Origin: Gadus chalcogrammus | Lineage: Eukaryota; Chordata; Actinopteri; Gadiformes; Gadidae | Reading direction: 5' to 3' | Length of the DNA: 64,000 nt | Assembly (NCBI RefSeq): GCF_026213295.1 | Contig: NC_079412.1 | Span: 10,112,211 to 10,176,210, forward strand | In this document: positions 25,460-60,640 of the stretch, one piece after another | How positions within the stretch are numbered: position 1 is the first letter of the stretch | Layout: every line of letters starts with the position of its first letter | Position numbers and translations under genes: made by a program | Notes under the pieces: model-generated | Told to the model about the DNA's origin: nothing | The model's database searches: none | What the model saw: only the letters and a program-made list of their open reading frames with translations

Positions 25460-25629
25460 TATTGCCCAATGAGAAGCTTTTGATTTACCCGTTACGACGC
25501 CCGCGCACGTCTGCGTAGCGTCGGATTTGACGTAGAGTGCTCCCTGGGACGTGGCTAGCAAGCTAGTTGTACTCAAGACGTCGGCAAATAGATGAAATTG
25601 AGAATACAATCATTTTACTGCATGGTCAG
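25460..25629 (+). promoter_or_regulatory. rnf41 promoter and noncoding exon 1
   Basis: A CCAAT motif (gcccaatgag, about 25466) is followed by a CpG-rich block (25490-25560: acgacgcccgcgcacgtc, tgcgtagcgtcgg). A consensus donor, tcag|gtaagt, follows at 25629/25630. A matching acceptor (ccttctcag|gag) at 26574/26575 joins 26 bases of 5' UTR to the rnf41 ATG. This is a typical TATA-less vertebrate promoter with a spliced 5' UTR. The exact start site is unknown. Confidence 0.55.
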
Positions 25630-26600
25630 GTAAGTTTAACTAACAGTTTAATATATTACATTGAACTTGCTCCAAAAGCGGCAGAATAGCTTGGTAATAT
25701 GCCCAGAGAGCGTCCTGTCTGGTTAGCGTAGGGAGCCAAGCAGCTAGCTAGCTAATGTTGCCCACATTTAGGATAGGGCTAACGATAGCCAATGGAAGCT
25801 ATAGCTATAACAGTCAATGTATTAAAGTATTCTTATGCTGACTCCCATTCAAAACATATGTGGCTATTATGTATAATGTCTTATGTCAAGCTATTGAGGA
25901 TGGTTGTAGCATGCAGGTCGGTCGCTTGTGGAGGTAGGACAATGTGTTGGGAGCAGACAGTGATGCTCCCAGTGAATATAGGTCAGCCACCACTCAGCTG
26001 GGAAAACAAGGAGCTCTCCTTCTATGTTACCGCAGTTGTCAGGATTTTATGTGCATAACATTTTCAGTCTTATCGTTTTCAGCGGAGGACATTGTTCGAA
26101 GACTTCTGCAGTCAGAAGGTTAACGAACGGTGTTTGCCGCTATTAAGTTATTCTCTTCAGTCGTTTCCATGATGGATATATTGTTGTATACACCGCAGTG
26201 AATATTAATTAGTTGGGCAGATGGGTATATTTTAGACAATGCTTGGGCTCATTGTTGAGTAAGCTTAAATGCATATGGGCTACATCTAAAGTCATCAACG
26301 CAACCTAGTTCGTGGGTTGTTTCGCCTGGTCGGTGTTTGCAGAACTTGTACTGTAATTTGAATGCTTAAGTACGTCTATAAGGGTTTAATTTATTTGTAT
26401 CTGTCTAACAAAATAGAATCCACGTGTGATCTGTCAGCAGCTGATCAACAACTGAATGGAAGAACCCATAGCTTACTGTGAGTGAAAAACATTTCACCCA
26501 GCATTCTGTACAAAATCTAATATCTTAATTTTAATGGCGAGGTTAACTTTTGAACATTATTCCACCCTTCTCAGGAGATTGTGGGCCCCGGTAATGTACC

Positions 26601-28374
26601 ATGGGGTATGACGTCGTCAGGTTCCAAGGGGAGGTGGATGAAGACCTGCTGTGCCCCATATGCAGTGGAGTACTGGAGGAACCAGTGCAGGCATGTCACT
26701 CCAAAAGTGCACCCGGTCTTCATGGAGCTCTATTTCTGTTTTTCGGTTGCTTGACCGTATCTCTATTTCCACACAGGCCCCGCACTGTGAGCACGCCTTC
26801 TGCAATGCCTGCATCACGCAGTGGTTCGCCCAGCAGCAGATCTGCCCGGTGGACCGCACGGTGGTGACGCTGGCCCACCTGAGGCCAGTCCCCCGCATCA
26901 TGCGCAACATGCTGTCCAAGCTGCAGATCAGCTGTGACAACGCAGGCTTCGGGTGCGTCGCCACGCTGCGCCTGGACCAGCTCCAATCCCATCTCAAGGA
27001 CTGCGAGCACAACCCCAAGAGGCCGGTCAACTGTGTGGAGGGCTGCGGGTGAGTAACGTTCAGAGCGACAGCAAGCTGGCCGTGGCGGTGCCGTCTCGAC
27101 AAAAAGGAAGGCCACTCGTATAATTAATGTGACGCGAAGAGAAGATTTGAATTCGAACATCAAACCTGAGATCAACACAGATACAGTCCTACGGTTGCAA
27201 TATAGTAGTCACCTCTTAAACTGTGTGTTTTGAAACCATAAAATGAAGTGACTATTTTTTCTACTCTTGGTATTTTCGTCTCTCTCCCCCGGTGACAGGC
27301 TGGAGATGCCCAAGGATGAGATGTCGAATCACAACTGCATCAAACACCTGCGTAGTGTGGTGCAACAGCAGGCAACCAAGATCTCTGATTTGGAGAAAAA
27401 TGTTGCAGAACATAAGCATCAGTTGGGGGAACAAGTAAGAATTTGTTTTCTCTCTGAGTATCTCATATCTCTAGAGCTATTTTTAATTTAAAAAGCATTC
27501 TCAAATGACAAGTCGAAGAATGGAATTAAATTAGTCACGGCTAAGTGACTCCATAGACTTGAGATAATACAGCCACTGATGATATTCTCTCCCTCGTTCA
27601 GAAGAGGGACATCCAGCTGCTCAAAGCCTACATGCGGGCCATTCGCAGTGCTAATCCCACCCTGCAGAACCTTGAAGAGAGCATTGAATACAATGAGATA
27701 CTGGAGTGAGTCCCATTTACTTGTTCTGGTCTGCTGCCTCTACCGCTTCCTGTTTCCTGCTGAGATCACGACTCAAAGCCTTCCTGCCTAACTTGCGTTT
27801 TCTAGTTTTTTCTGACAAAAGCTTTCTTGCGGCCAAAAAAATATCTACCAAGGAATCAGCTTAGAATACTATAACAAATTATAAAAAAAATATGTGCACG
27901 TAATGTATAAAACAAGTTGTATTCGTCATAACGTCCCGTTTGACACTGCGATGGGTTTGAGGTTGTGGTCCCACGGCCCCCCTGATGACCTTCTCCTTCC
28001 TCATACGTTCCCCCACCAGGTGGGTGAACTCCATGCAGCCCGCCAGAGTGACCCGCTGGGGCGGCATGATCTCCACCCCGGACGCCGTGCTGCAGGCGGT
28101 CATCAAGCGCTCCCTCATTGACAGCGGCTGCCCGCTGTCCATCGTCAACGACCTGATCGAGAACGCCCACGAGCGCAACTGGCCGCAGGGCCTGGCCACG
28201 CTGGAGACGCGGCAGATGAACCGCCGCTACTACGAGAACTACGTGGCCAAGCGCATCCCGGGGAAGCAGGCGGTGGTGGTGATGGCGTGCGAGAACCAGC
28301 ACATGGGGGAGGACATGATCCTGGAACCCGGCCTGGTCATGATCTTTGCGCACGGCGTCGAGGAGATTTTATAA
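26601..28374 (+). CDS. rnf41: rnf41 (Nrdp1): RING-type E3 ubiquitin ligase, 5 coding exons
   Basis: RNF41/NRDP1 ubiquitinates ErbB3/ErbB4, BIRC6, parkin and cytokine-receptor pathway proteins, and is stabilised by the deubiquitinase USP8. Exons: 26601-26690, 26777-27048, 27299-27434, 27602-27705, 28020-28374, giving 318 aa (human 317). The RING is C3HC3D with C18, C21, C34, H36, C39, C42, C53 and D56, as in the mammalian protein. A SIAH/TRAF-type zinc-finger part (DNAGFGCVATLRLDQLQSHL, then NPKRPVNC) covers roughly residues 75-135, a coiled coil (VVQQQATKISDLEKNVAEHK) follows, and the USP8-binding C-terminal domain runs from about 180 to the end (GLVMIFAHGVEEIL). One leucine is added at the C-terminus relative to human. 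Intron 1 appears to be GC-AG (gtgcag|gcatgt to acacag|gcc); the other introns are GT-AG. Confidence 0.96.
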
Positions 28375-29260
28375 CCTGCCGGCGGCGGCGGAGACCAGAG
28401 ACAAGCGGGAGGGGGGGGGGCTTTGGGTCGGGGGGGCCGGGGCGAGGCAGCGATGGCAGTGGTGGCACCGCTTCAACAAACCAGGCTGTATTTTTATGTT
28501 TCACTTTAAACGACTGTGGTGGGACGAGAGGTTGTACATCTACAAAGTCGATGAACCTATGCCTTAAAATAAGGAAATACACCATATGAACCTGGCGAAG
28601 GACAGCTGAACCTGACTGATGATATCTAAGAGAACGGGAGAGATTTAAATGTTTACAAGGGTCATAACTTGATACATAGTGCTTTAACACATTGATTGTT
28701 CTGCTTCTGCCACATCCCAATATATGAAAAGGCTTCTCTGTACTCCCCACGTATCGCCAATTGTATAAATGGTTGTAAATAGACATAGTATATTGAATTA
28801 TACAAATAGTATCCTCTTATTCTTCTTACTGTAATTGGACTGATTATTTTTTTGTTTTATTTGATGTTGATAAAAAAAATGGTCTGCGTGTGTGACTGTG
28901 GAAGGTTTACTTCTTCTTGCTAACTTTCTGCTTATTTTTTGTGTATATTTTACGAGACCTTGTGCTTCACATTGTTGTGCCATTTATTTTATTTATTGTG
29001 TTGCCTTTTACATGAACATGCTTGAAAATATGATCATATCATCTATGTAAATTTGCCTTCAGTACATTTAAACTTCTTTGCAAATTTGTTCTTCCATCCT
29101 TGGTTGTATATATTTAGTATGTTGTGTCACAGTGAAACGCTGAAACAGTTATTGTTTTGAAATGCAACATTGTGTATTACATTTTATTCCAACAATCAGC
29201 ATTTGCATGCGAGGTGATCATGTTGTTGATTACTAAAATAAAAGCTTTTTCGGCAGTCTT
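28375..29260 (+). other. rnf41 3' UTR with poly(A) signal
   Basis: GC-rich for the first 100 bases, with G-runs at about 28411-28443, then AT-rich. AATAAA at 29237-29242 (ctaaaataaaagc) is the best poly(A) signal, and a T-rich element follows (gctttttcgg). Other signals further on, as at 29492, are possible. Confidence 0.55.
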
Positions 29261-29764
29261 CACACATAAATACCTTCTGATGGCTCATGTTGATAACGGC
29301 TTTTTTTTAATCAACAACGTGGGACTTGCAAAGGTATGTGTAGGCATGCTCGTAATGGCCTTCGTTGGAAACCGTGCTTAAGTACTCCATTATAATGCCC
29401 TTTGGGGAGAGAAGATGGATGTGTTGAGATGGCGAGACTTGCAGTATGATTTTCTTCCCTCTTCTGAAATGGGTTTTCAAATGAGAAAGTAATAAAATAT
29501 TTAACCCTATTCCCAAGAAATATATATAAATACTTTGTCCTAAGTGAGTGAATTATTAGAAGTGATAATCTTATTCCCGCCACACCATGTCGCCACTGGT
29601 CCATGTTTGAGCTATTTCTAAATTCCAAATCCCTCCACATGCAATATAGATACATGGCCAGACTTAATTCCCTTTTAAATAATAAATCAGAGATTTGAGA
29701 TTGTTTAAAAGCAAGCACTAAAATAATGGCACCACGTCTACCCTTTCAGTTGATATGCATCTGT

Positions 29765-29890
<126 letters not shown>

Positions 29891-30177
29891 CGTGCGTGCG
29901 GCCGGTCCACAGAGCTCGTCAGACGGGTTGTCCATTGTGGGGTGTAAACCCTATTGTGGACTGCGGAATGTGACATCATGCGCCCTGGTGCCAAGTGGCA
30001 TACCTGGTTTTGTCCTTGGTTCTCATTGTGTGGTTTGTGCAGTGTGCAGTGATGCTGCAGTCTCGCTTTATTACTGTCCGAGCAATTTATGACACAAATA
30101 ACAAGGGGGACTCAATCTCAGGTGTCAATACAATGTCAATAAAACAAATAGCTTACAAAAACAAATCTGGTTAAGTT

Positions 30178-30400
30178 GTCAATTCAATTTAATTTAATAT
30201 ATTATTTAGTGTATAGCCCATAACCAGCTGTACAGTCTCAAAGGGCTCAACATTATGACACCCCCCTGACCCTAGCCCCGAAGAGGAACAGAGAAAACTC
30301 CCTTAATAAGCACAGAATAAATCTTGAGAAGGAACGCCGTGTGGGGGATCCCTCCTTCCAGGGTTTTTCAGGAGTGTAATGGATGCCATAATTGACCTAT
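30178..30400 (+). repeat. Dispersed teleost repeat, degenerate copy
   Basis: The copy begins tcaattcaatttaattta, passes through tatagcccataaccag, ctcaaagggctcaacatt and gaaaactccctt, and reaches ggatccctccttcc. From memory this order of blocks (AATT-rich head, 'atagcccataatcac', 'tctcaaagggctt', 'aaaaactcccta', 'gggatccctcctcc') is a very common interspersed repeat of percomorph-type fishes. No coding capacity is seen. Confidence 0.65.
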
Positions 30401-30429
30401 AAACAGGCAAAACATTTTAAATCGGTGAA

Positions 30430-30701
30430 GGGGTGCCGGCCGCTCTATTTGATACGCAGCTTGGGTCGGCTGCACTAAAGCAGAGAGACGCGTCGGGCGT
30501 GCCGCGTGGGAGTCGCTCGAGTGCCCCACTCACACTTGCTCACTCGCGCTCTCCGAGTCAGACTCGGTCGGCGGCGGAGACGAGAAGTTCACCGAGAATC
30601 TTCTCCTTCATTCGTGACTAGGAACCGCCTGGACCGCCTAGACTGCTACTAACTACAACAAAAAACCCAGAGAGGAACACGAAGTGGCTGGACTGAAAGG
30701 T
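30430..30701 (+). promoter_or_regulatory. CpG-rich promoter and candidate noncoding first exon of dgka
   Basis: A CpG-rich island stands out from AT-rich flanks (gacgcgtcgggcgtgccgcg near 30487; tcggtcggcggcggagacg near 30565). It ends in a donor, ggactgaaag|gtagat, at about 30700/30701. The next downstream gene is dgka, whose start codon lies just after acceptors at 35924 (ctcctccag) and 35933 (ttcgcag). Human DGKA also has noncoding 5' exons. A short frame within the exon is probably not coding. Joining this exon to dgka is an inference. Confidence 0.45.
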
Positions 30702-30892
30702 AGATGTTTATATTGCCAATGCTTTCTCCGAGATAACGCTGTGCTTTAACGCAGGGTGGTTTATTATTAAAGTTAAAGAGAGCACTCAACACGATAAGTC
30801 AGCCGCACTCAAACTTTGGCACATCCTCAGTATGGGGGAGTAGCCTGGTGTGGTCTTCCTGCTCGATAAGCGAAGGATTTATTGTGTCTACT

Positions 30893-31168
30893 CTTAACTG
30901 GCCTAAATTTGTACACCGCTTTTCTAACCAGTGGGCACTCACAGCGCTGTACAATATTTCCTAACATTCACCCATTCGTGGACACATTCACTCACCGAAG
31001 GCGAGGTCAACCATGCAAGGAGACAGCTAGCTCGTCAGAGGCAGTCAGGGTGAGGTGCCTTGCTCAGGGAAACCTCGACACTTAGGAGGAGCCGGGGATC
31101 GAACTAGCAACCTTCCGGTTACCATTCAACCCGCTCTACCTCCTGAGACACATGCCGCTGACTTGTAC
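30893..31168 (-). mobile_element. tRNA-derived SINE-like element
   Basis: Read on the minus strand, the element starts near 31168 with ctcaggaggtagagcgggtt, a tRNA-like head with an A-box-like segment. A B-box follows (agttcgatccc, plus coordinates 31095-31105), then the body agcaaggcacctcaccctga and a tail related to gcgctgtgagtgccc. This order is common in fish genomes as I remember them. The tRNA head is decayed, so this is not a functional tRNA gene. Confidence 0.65.
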
Positions 31169-33743
31169 GCCTGCATTGATAAGGTAGGATTATTCATAAT
31201 AACTAGTCATCAAAGCAGAGCGACCCTCCTGCTCTGTGTGCTTCATCATGTCACGCAGTAACCTGGGCCATGTTTATTTCTGAATGCCAAGTCTCTGCGT
31301 TCTTGAATTACATCTGAGAACTCATCACTCAGCTCCTGCTATTTAGGGCTGGTGTGGAATTCAAACTACAGTGTGGATTTTGGGTTTAAGGGATCCTGCT
31401 TTGGTTGTTAACTAGAATAAAGCGATAATTACTGTCAGGTAAAATTTGGAATGTCATGACAAATTGAGATGCAGTAATGAGCATGAGTAATAATGTGTTT
31501 ATTGTTGGAATGAAATGAATACAAATGTAGTACTACAGGTTTCATTTGATTTTTGTTTTGTGAAAAAAAAAAGGGAGCATCGTTGGTGATCGACTCTTTC
31601 TGAGCTGTCAAACTGAGGACTTCCCCTCATCCATATATTGACAATGGAGGGTAGAGCTTTATTTTATTTTCTTACACGTGTCACACCATAAGTTTTCAAT
31701 ATCTATTCCAATTTATTCCTTTTGTTTACTTGTATAAGTAAACCAACAAATACATGCCATGAAATCTAGTGAATCAAACCTGCATTTAGCTCTGCTGGAA
31801 GAAAACACACACGGACAAACACGCACACAAACACACACCCAGCGGTATTCTGTAGCAGCACAAGAGCTTCAAGCAGCAAAATCAATAAAGTAGTGAGGTC
31901 ATTCTGCCCATGTAACTGTTTACATCAGAAATAGAGGGATCGTGACAAATATAAATGAACCCATTGGATGCTTCATACCCTGCATCCCGCTGTGCAGTCA
32001 AGCAAGCTGTAGTAAATTACCAGCCTTTATTATTCTTTAACAAATGTTAAATTAGCTTTTATTATTGACCATGACACATTTGTTCCTTTAGCAGGCCTGC
32101 TCTCTCCTGGGATCTGGTGGATTATATTGATAATCTATACATGTAATGTAAACCAATTGGTATTGATTGAGGCCGATCTCACAAGAGCAACTTGCTTGTC
32201 AAATGACTCAGTAACCCCACGTCTTGGGGTAGGTTTGAGGTTTTGTGATGAACACTGCAAGGATTTCTCCACTGCCTCCACAAAAACATCTAGCCGTTAC
32301 ATAAGCCATGCCCCAGTCAGACCCGCAGATGAGCCATGCTCCTTTTGAAGCCAAGTGGCAATGAACGCTTCGCCCACATTCTACTGCAGAAAACACTGTG
32401 ATTCATACTTTAGTGACGATCCTTTAGTGCTCACGGTGCACACGTCTTTCCAACACTTCCCTCACTCTTAGTAGGGCTTCTTAGAAATCATGCATGCTGC
32501 TCATAATTTCAACATGTAAACCCGCCCTGCAGGAATATATGTTGCAACAGCAGGGGGGCAAGCAGCAGCCACAGCAAGCTTCTGCCCTTTTGAGCGAAAT
32601 TTAATCTTTTAAGAGGTTGTTTTTTTGGTTCCGCCCAGAGGGAGAGTGAAGGCTGGTGCTTGAGTTCCTGTATCGGCCCTGGAAGTGACCTTTTGAGCAA
32701 ACATGCCATTTATAGTAAGGCAGTATTCCCTTGTTCAGGCACTGAGTCACAGTAGCATCTGCATGCCTGATGCACTCTCAGTGTCAGAGCGTCCCCCACC
32801 TCCCGTTTCAGAGGCAGCAAAAGTGTCTGACAGCGTGGGAGGAACAAGAGAAGTCAGGGAGGACCCCCCCCCCCCCCCCCCACACCAGCACCAGCACCTC
32901 CCACTACCTGAGGCGGTTAGTCACCCGTGTCGAGGTTCAGACAGTAGCTGATGAAGGGACCTGTTTTCCATGGAAACCACGCAGAGCCGAACCTTATATA
33001 ACACACAGGCCGCCACACTTTGAGAGGGAAAGCGAGAGAGACAGTGTGTCATTCTTCTTTGCCGTTATAGTTTTTCGTGTTTTTTCTTTTTTAGATATAG
33101 CCTCTTAACTTTTTCCAGCGCAGTCTCCACGAGCGCTCGGTTCAAAGGAGAACACTAAGCCGTGTTTTCCGAGCACAAAGCGAAGGGGTTCAAAGGCTCA
33201 GTCCCACCGGTGTTATAAAACGGCAGATTTCCTTGACACAAGGTGTGGGCGTTACGACAGCTTGTACAAACACCGGCCTACTCGCAAAAAAGGTCATCCC
33301 TATACCTTTAGGCTGACGCTGCATAGGAAGAGTGTTTGTGTAGAATGACCCCTGAGAAAGATTGGATATGGGAAATCACTAGACCTAGCTCTTGGAAAGA
33401 AAACCACCAAGCATTTGGCAATTCATTTAGCTTGTCTTCCCTTTCCACTGGTTTAATCTATTTAGAAGGCTGCATGTATTTCTGTAATTATATTATAGCA
33501 ATACTTTTATTTTTATACAGGCCCGCCTCAGATTCACAAGCCCAATAATTATAATCCTTGATGTTTACTTATAGCCGAGACGATCCGATTGTTCTTCCGA
33601 ATCAACCATTGCCTCCGTGATGCAGTTACTGGATTCAGTTACAATCTCGGTCCCAATTTAATTTAAAACATTAATGGGTTCTCCATTCAAAGAGACAATG
33701 GCAACACTATATTGTACAGTATGGACACAAACCCACACTCACT

Positions 33744-33840
<97 letters not shown>

Positions 33841-35924
33841 CATCCAAACAGGGCCTTCCGTATCGGAGCTCTGCAGCGTAATCTCAGTGAGGACCAGAAG
33901 CAGGTGGTCATCCACTGTGTATGTAGGTTAACAACGCACACACCTTCCACGGTCCGATTGACCAAATCTCTCCCAAGCTATAGGGCCCTGACTTGGTTTA
34001 TTTGAGCTGCTGAAAGTTTGAATCCCGCAGAGCTGCCCCTGTGACTGTTCCACAGTGCTGACACAAGCGTGAGGTGTTCTCTCTGAATTAGATTCCCCGT
34101 TCTGTAGTGATCCGACGCTGCTCCCTCATTGTTGGAGGTGATCTCCACTCTCCACGTCAATGTGTTGTGAGTGTAAATAATTATCCAATCAGGAAGAGAG
34201 GAATTCGATTATGAGCTATCTTCTCGTATGGGGCGGTAATGACGGTTTTCCGTTGGTGATGAGGACACTGACATGTTGGAGCACATCACTGTTAAACGAA
34301 AGGAACATTTTTGAAGATGTACGTGTAACTGATTTCATCCACCTGAACATGTTCATGCTAGTATTGGTGAACACACAGAATATTTTAGAATATCTAAAGT
34401 ATTGAGAGGGGTGCTGGGGGAGAGTGCCCTTTGACTTCACAGTAAAAGCGTTACTTAGGGGTTTTGTGCTCCGCTCTGAGTGGCTTCACAGCCGGAGCTG
34501 CTTGGCAACACCGGGACGGGGCTTTGGCAGACGCTAAGTGGGGACAGCACGACCTTTTCAGAGCTCAATACAGTGAAAGCTTTCCTCCAATGGAGAGGCT
34601 TGGTGGCCATTCACATATGTGTGTGAAGAGATATATACTGCTGCCTTTCATTCTTTTTGTATAATACATGTTTTACTTGGTACTGTTGTTACATGTCCTG
34701 CCAGAGAAAGTCCATTGAGATTGTACAGTTTAATCTGTGTTTCAGGCAAATATGTGTATATAATTAAAATGTTTGATACAGATTGATGTCAAGTTCAACA
34801 CAATCCCTCTCCCTCTCCTATCTGAAGCCCTCATACATTACTTGCCAAATGTAAAACATTTTCGACATTAGATGTTTCATTTTCATGTTGCTTTTAGGAA
34901 CAAATCCTCATTAAGATTTCTTTGTAGAAATGACAAATGATGTCGTACAAATGGGTTATGGCTAAAGGCCAAAGTACAATGGAAAACATTTAGATTCTGA
35001 GGGATCCCCGGTGACCAAGAATTCTGTCTGCAGCCTGACATCGTTCTTAATAGACTCAGACCCACTTTATAGCAAGAGGCCGAGACGGGTTGGAATTAGA
35101 GGGTACAGTGCTACTGAAATCACTTTATATATATATTTATATATATGTGTGTGTGGGGGGGGGGGGGGTTGTGTGGGGGTGTGTGTGGGGGGGGCTGGTG
35201 TGTCATCACATATATATTATGTGCGGACACCTGGTGTTAACACCTGCCACGCAATTAATGTTTTTACTGTTGTTATTATTATCAATAATTAATGCATCCA
35301 TTATATGTGATTTGGACGCCAGGAAACCAAGCATTGCATTACCGGCAACAGTTCCTAGTCTATCACTCAAAGGACCCATGCATCAATTGAAGCAGCTTTT
35401 GTCTTATTTAGTTCTCAAACTATTTAAATGAGCTTCGTTGAGAGTGTCTTATTTCACTGTCAATCCAGTCACTGCTTATACTGGCATGCTAAATATTAGA
35501 CATTTTATATGGTTAATTTAATTATGAAAATCCCACTAAAAGCCGATCCCTGCACTGGTTTATTGCTTGCTCACTCAGCGTTGCAAACCTTGAGCCGCGG
35601 TCCGAGGTTGTTGTTGTGTGTCTCTTGCCTTACCATTAGGTGAACTACATTAGTAGCATCACATTAGGGCGAGAGCGGATGTAATCTGCAAGGATGTTGT
35701 CTGCGTTCGCTCTCAGCCCCGGCTTGATGCGGCAGCAGTCTACTTTACTGCTGCTGCTACGCCCCCCCCCCCCCCCCCCCCCTGCATCCTCCCTCCTCCC
35801 CCCGCCCCTCCCGCTCCCCACCATGCCCACTCTTTCCCTCCATCTCTCTCGCTCTAGATTTCAATCATCTGAAGCCATCTCTTGCTCAGTGGGTCCTCTC
35901 TCTCGTCTCGTCCTCCTCCTCCAG
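31169..35924. other. Probable dgka intron in the 5' UTR / upstream region
   Basis: No recognisable exon in 4.7 kb. It contains C18 at 32864-32881, a (CA)n tract at 33746-33839, mixed T/G and poly-G repeats at about 35120-35195, and C21 at 35762-35782. A block at about 32990-33110 with a T-rich end could hold another 5' exon, but I have no strong donor to support it. Confidence 0.4.
33746..33839 (+). repeat. (CA)n microsatellite
   Basis: About 94 bases of uninterrupted ca upstream of the dgka start codon. Confidence 0.97.
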
Positions 35925-35959
35925 CGTTCGCAGGCTGAGGAGAAGAGCAGCCAGGCCCC

Positions 35960-49462
<13,503 letters not shown>

Positions 49463-50500
49463 ATACCATCACATTGGTGACTATGACCCACTGACCGACC
49501 AGGGGCAGAAAGATTTCTCTTTGGTAATATTCTGTTGTGAATGTTTAGGCTGAATGCGTAGCGTTGAATGCAGTGATGTAAAGTAGGTACGCACTGGGGA
49601 ACTTCCAGTGCTCCTTTAATACAGAATCAATTAAGCATGACACGCCTTTTAGGAATGCAACCCTGTCGATGTGGCCTTTTAGAAATGTATAGGATCTTCA
49701 TTCATGGGTATATCATTTTGACCAAATTTGACTTCTCTGTTGTGGTTTCATTTTAATCCCCCAATTCCTTACAAATGTATGACCCATTTACCGCAACTGT
49801 GTATGACCATCTGAAGTATTACAATATCAACGGAGGGATGAAAGCAAAACTTCTAGCAAGCTTCATATGCCATTGTTTGTGCCTTTTGATAAGTTCTCTG
49901 TTGTTTATGATATGATTAGTTAGCCTACATGCTCTTAATGTAGTCGGATCATAGTGGAAGGGGACTTCTAGAATAGCCTACCTCTTTTATCGCTGAAGTT
50001 GAGTTTGAATTGCTGTATTGCCAAATTAGCTTGATTAGCTTGAGAAATAATTGGACTGTACATTTTAACCTCAAACCGCAGAAGGTTAACTTAAGTTTCA
50101 GTTTCGGCTGATCTTTACTCGGTTTGAATTCATTTTCTTTTTGTATTTGTATGTTTCACTTTCATATAAATACTTATGCCAGGAAGGGGAAGTTATTAAC
50201 CGGTCTACCACAGAATAGATGCCTCTAAGACGCCGCAGCCTATAGATGTCTATACCGCTTTGAATGTGCATATGTACAGCAATGCCATGCTGTATTCTAT
50301 TTAGTTAATTTTAATGTGTTCAGTAATAACTCATAATTTATATATTTTTTCAAAATATTTTATTTAAAACGCTCTGTCAACTGTTGTGGTGCGTGTTTAA
50401 ATGCTTTCATTCGCCATATATTTTTCAATTAATATTGAGAATGTTGATATTATACTGTAGTAGTGAATCAAGGTTTTAATAAACCATGATAAACTTGTTT
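49463..50500 (+). other. dgka 3' UTR with poly(A) signal
   Basis: AT-rich untranslated sequence ending in AATAAA at 50478-50483 (gttttaataaaccatg), followed by a GU-rich element (cttgtttggttgta). Confidence 0.7.
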
Positions 50501-50930
50501 GGTTGTAATTTATTTCCATCAACTTTTCTGTAACCAATGCTTATGGTAAGGGTTAGGTAACCCTTTTTTTTATTGGTGTCATTTGTTTCATGCATGAATC
50601 AGATGTGATTTCCAGATCACTATTATTTGTATGTTATTTGAAATATAAACTATAAATTGTAAAATTCTGAATCCAAAATGCCATCGAAGACACGAAATGT
50701 TTACATGCAAAGTGCACACAGCATCAGATAAGGCGATTAGGAGCTAGAGGAGTAGAAGTTGACGTTGCTTTTGGCTTTCAATTAGGCTGAGAGGATGCTG
50801 CACCAGAGCGTTTTCCCGGTCTAACTTGTTCGGTCTCTTACTTCCAATGATCTTTGCGTATCAGATAACAGATCCCGGAGCGAGAATTTCACGAAAAATG
50901 TGACGGAAACGGACCCCCTCTGTCGGAAGT
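50501..50930. other. Intergenic, dgka to tamalin
   Basis: AT-rich spacer of about 430 bases. I see nothing functional in it. Confidence 0.4.
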
Positions 50931-50934
50931 ACCG

Positions 50935-51270
50935 AGCTCTCTCGCTCTCGCGCTCTCGCTCTTGCTCTCTCTCGCTCTCGCTCTCTCGCTCTCTCTCTCT
51001 CTCTCGCTGTCGCTCTCTCTCGCTCTCTCTCGTTAATAACGCCAATGTGGAGCACCCCGTCCCATTGGTTCTCCGTGGGTCGGGGACGAGGTTCTCTCTG
51101 AGGCCCCGCCCCTGAGTGAATCACCAGGAGGAACCCTTCAGCTGCTCACATGTTGCCTCTCACAGTCACAACCACACTGCAGCGGACACTGGGAAGTTCA
51201 TCACATTTTGAGCGAGAGAATACTTACTCAGTTATTTGTCTGCACTTGGTATCTTTAATAGTGGAGCACA
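50935..51270 (+). promoter_or_regulatory. tamalin promoter and 5' UTR
   Basis: A (CTCGCT/CTCTCT)n pyrimidine tract (about 50937-51032) is followed by an inverted CCAAT box (cccattggtt, 51061-51070) and a GC box (ccccgcccc, 51104-51112). The start codon at 51274 lies about 160 bases after the GC box. (CT)n tracts near promoters often bind GAGA-type or other factors, but that is not shown here. Confidence 0.6.
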
Positions 51271-51273
51271 ACA

Positions 51274-60149
<8,876 letters not shown>

Positions 60150-60640
60150 GCCCCGAGCCCCAGAGCCCCAGAGCCTCGGCCGGAACGGTGTGAACGCGCT
60201 CAGAACTGCGTTGCAAAACCCGTCCGACTGGACGCCAAAGACTTGCCAAAGAATAGCCATTACAAAACCCTGCCAAAGACTAGAGGCGGAAAGGAAATGA
60301 GACCAAAGTCTTGATTGTTCATCTCAATTGCACCTTATTTTCCTACACGTGCCTCTGGAGGGTGGGGGCGGGGCTTCGTTCCGGGTGGGGGGGGGGCTTT
60401 ACACCTGTACATTTTGACATTGTACGTTTTTTGGTTGTTTTAAGTTATTTATTTATTTTACTTAATTGTTTTGATTGCATGCACCAAGTTTTATTTAGTC
60501 CTTTTGAATGAATGGTGCCTTGTTAAAGTCAGTTTTCGAGACGGAATTTTGTATAAAACATTTTTGGCTGGTTCAGTTTTGTCCTGATTTATCACCAAAG
60601 TCCATTTTTTTAAAATAAATATGTTGCATTTTGGTTACGA
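60150..60640 (+). other. tamalin 3' UTR with poly(A) signal
   Basis: Untranslated sequence ending in AATAAA at 60614-60619 (tttaaaataaatatg). A GU-rich element follows (cttgcttgtttgtatccctg). Confidence 0.7.

Noticed and set aside
31095..31168. tRNA gene on the minus strand
   Set aside because: A- and B-box-like segments are present, but the cloverleaf does not close and the downstream body is SINE-like.
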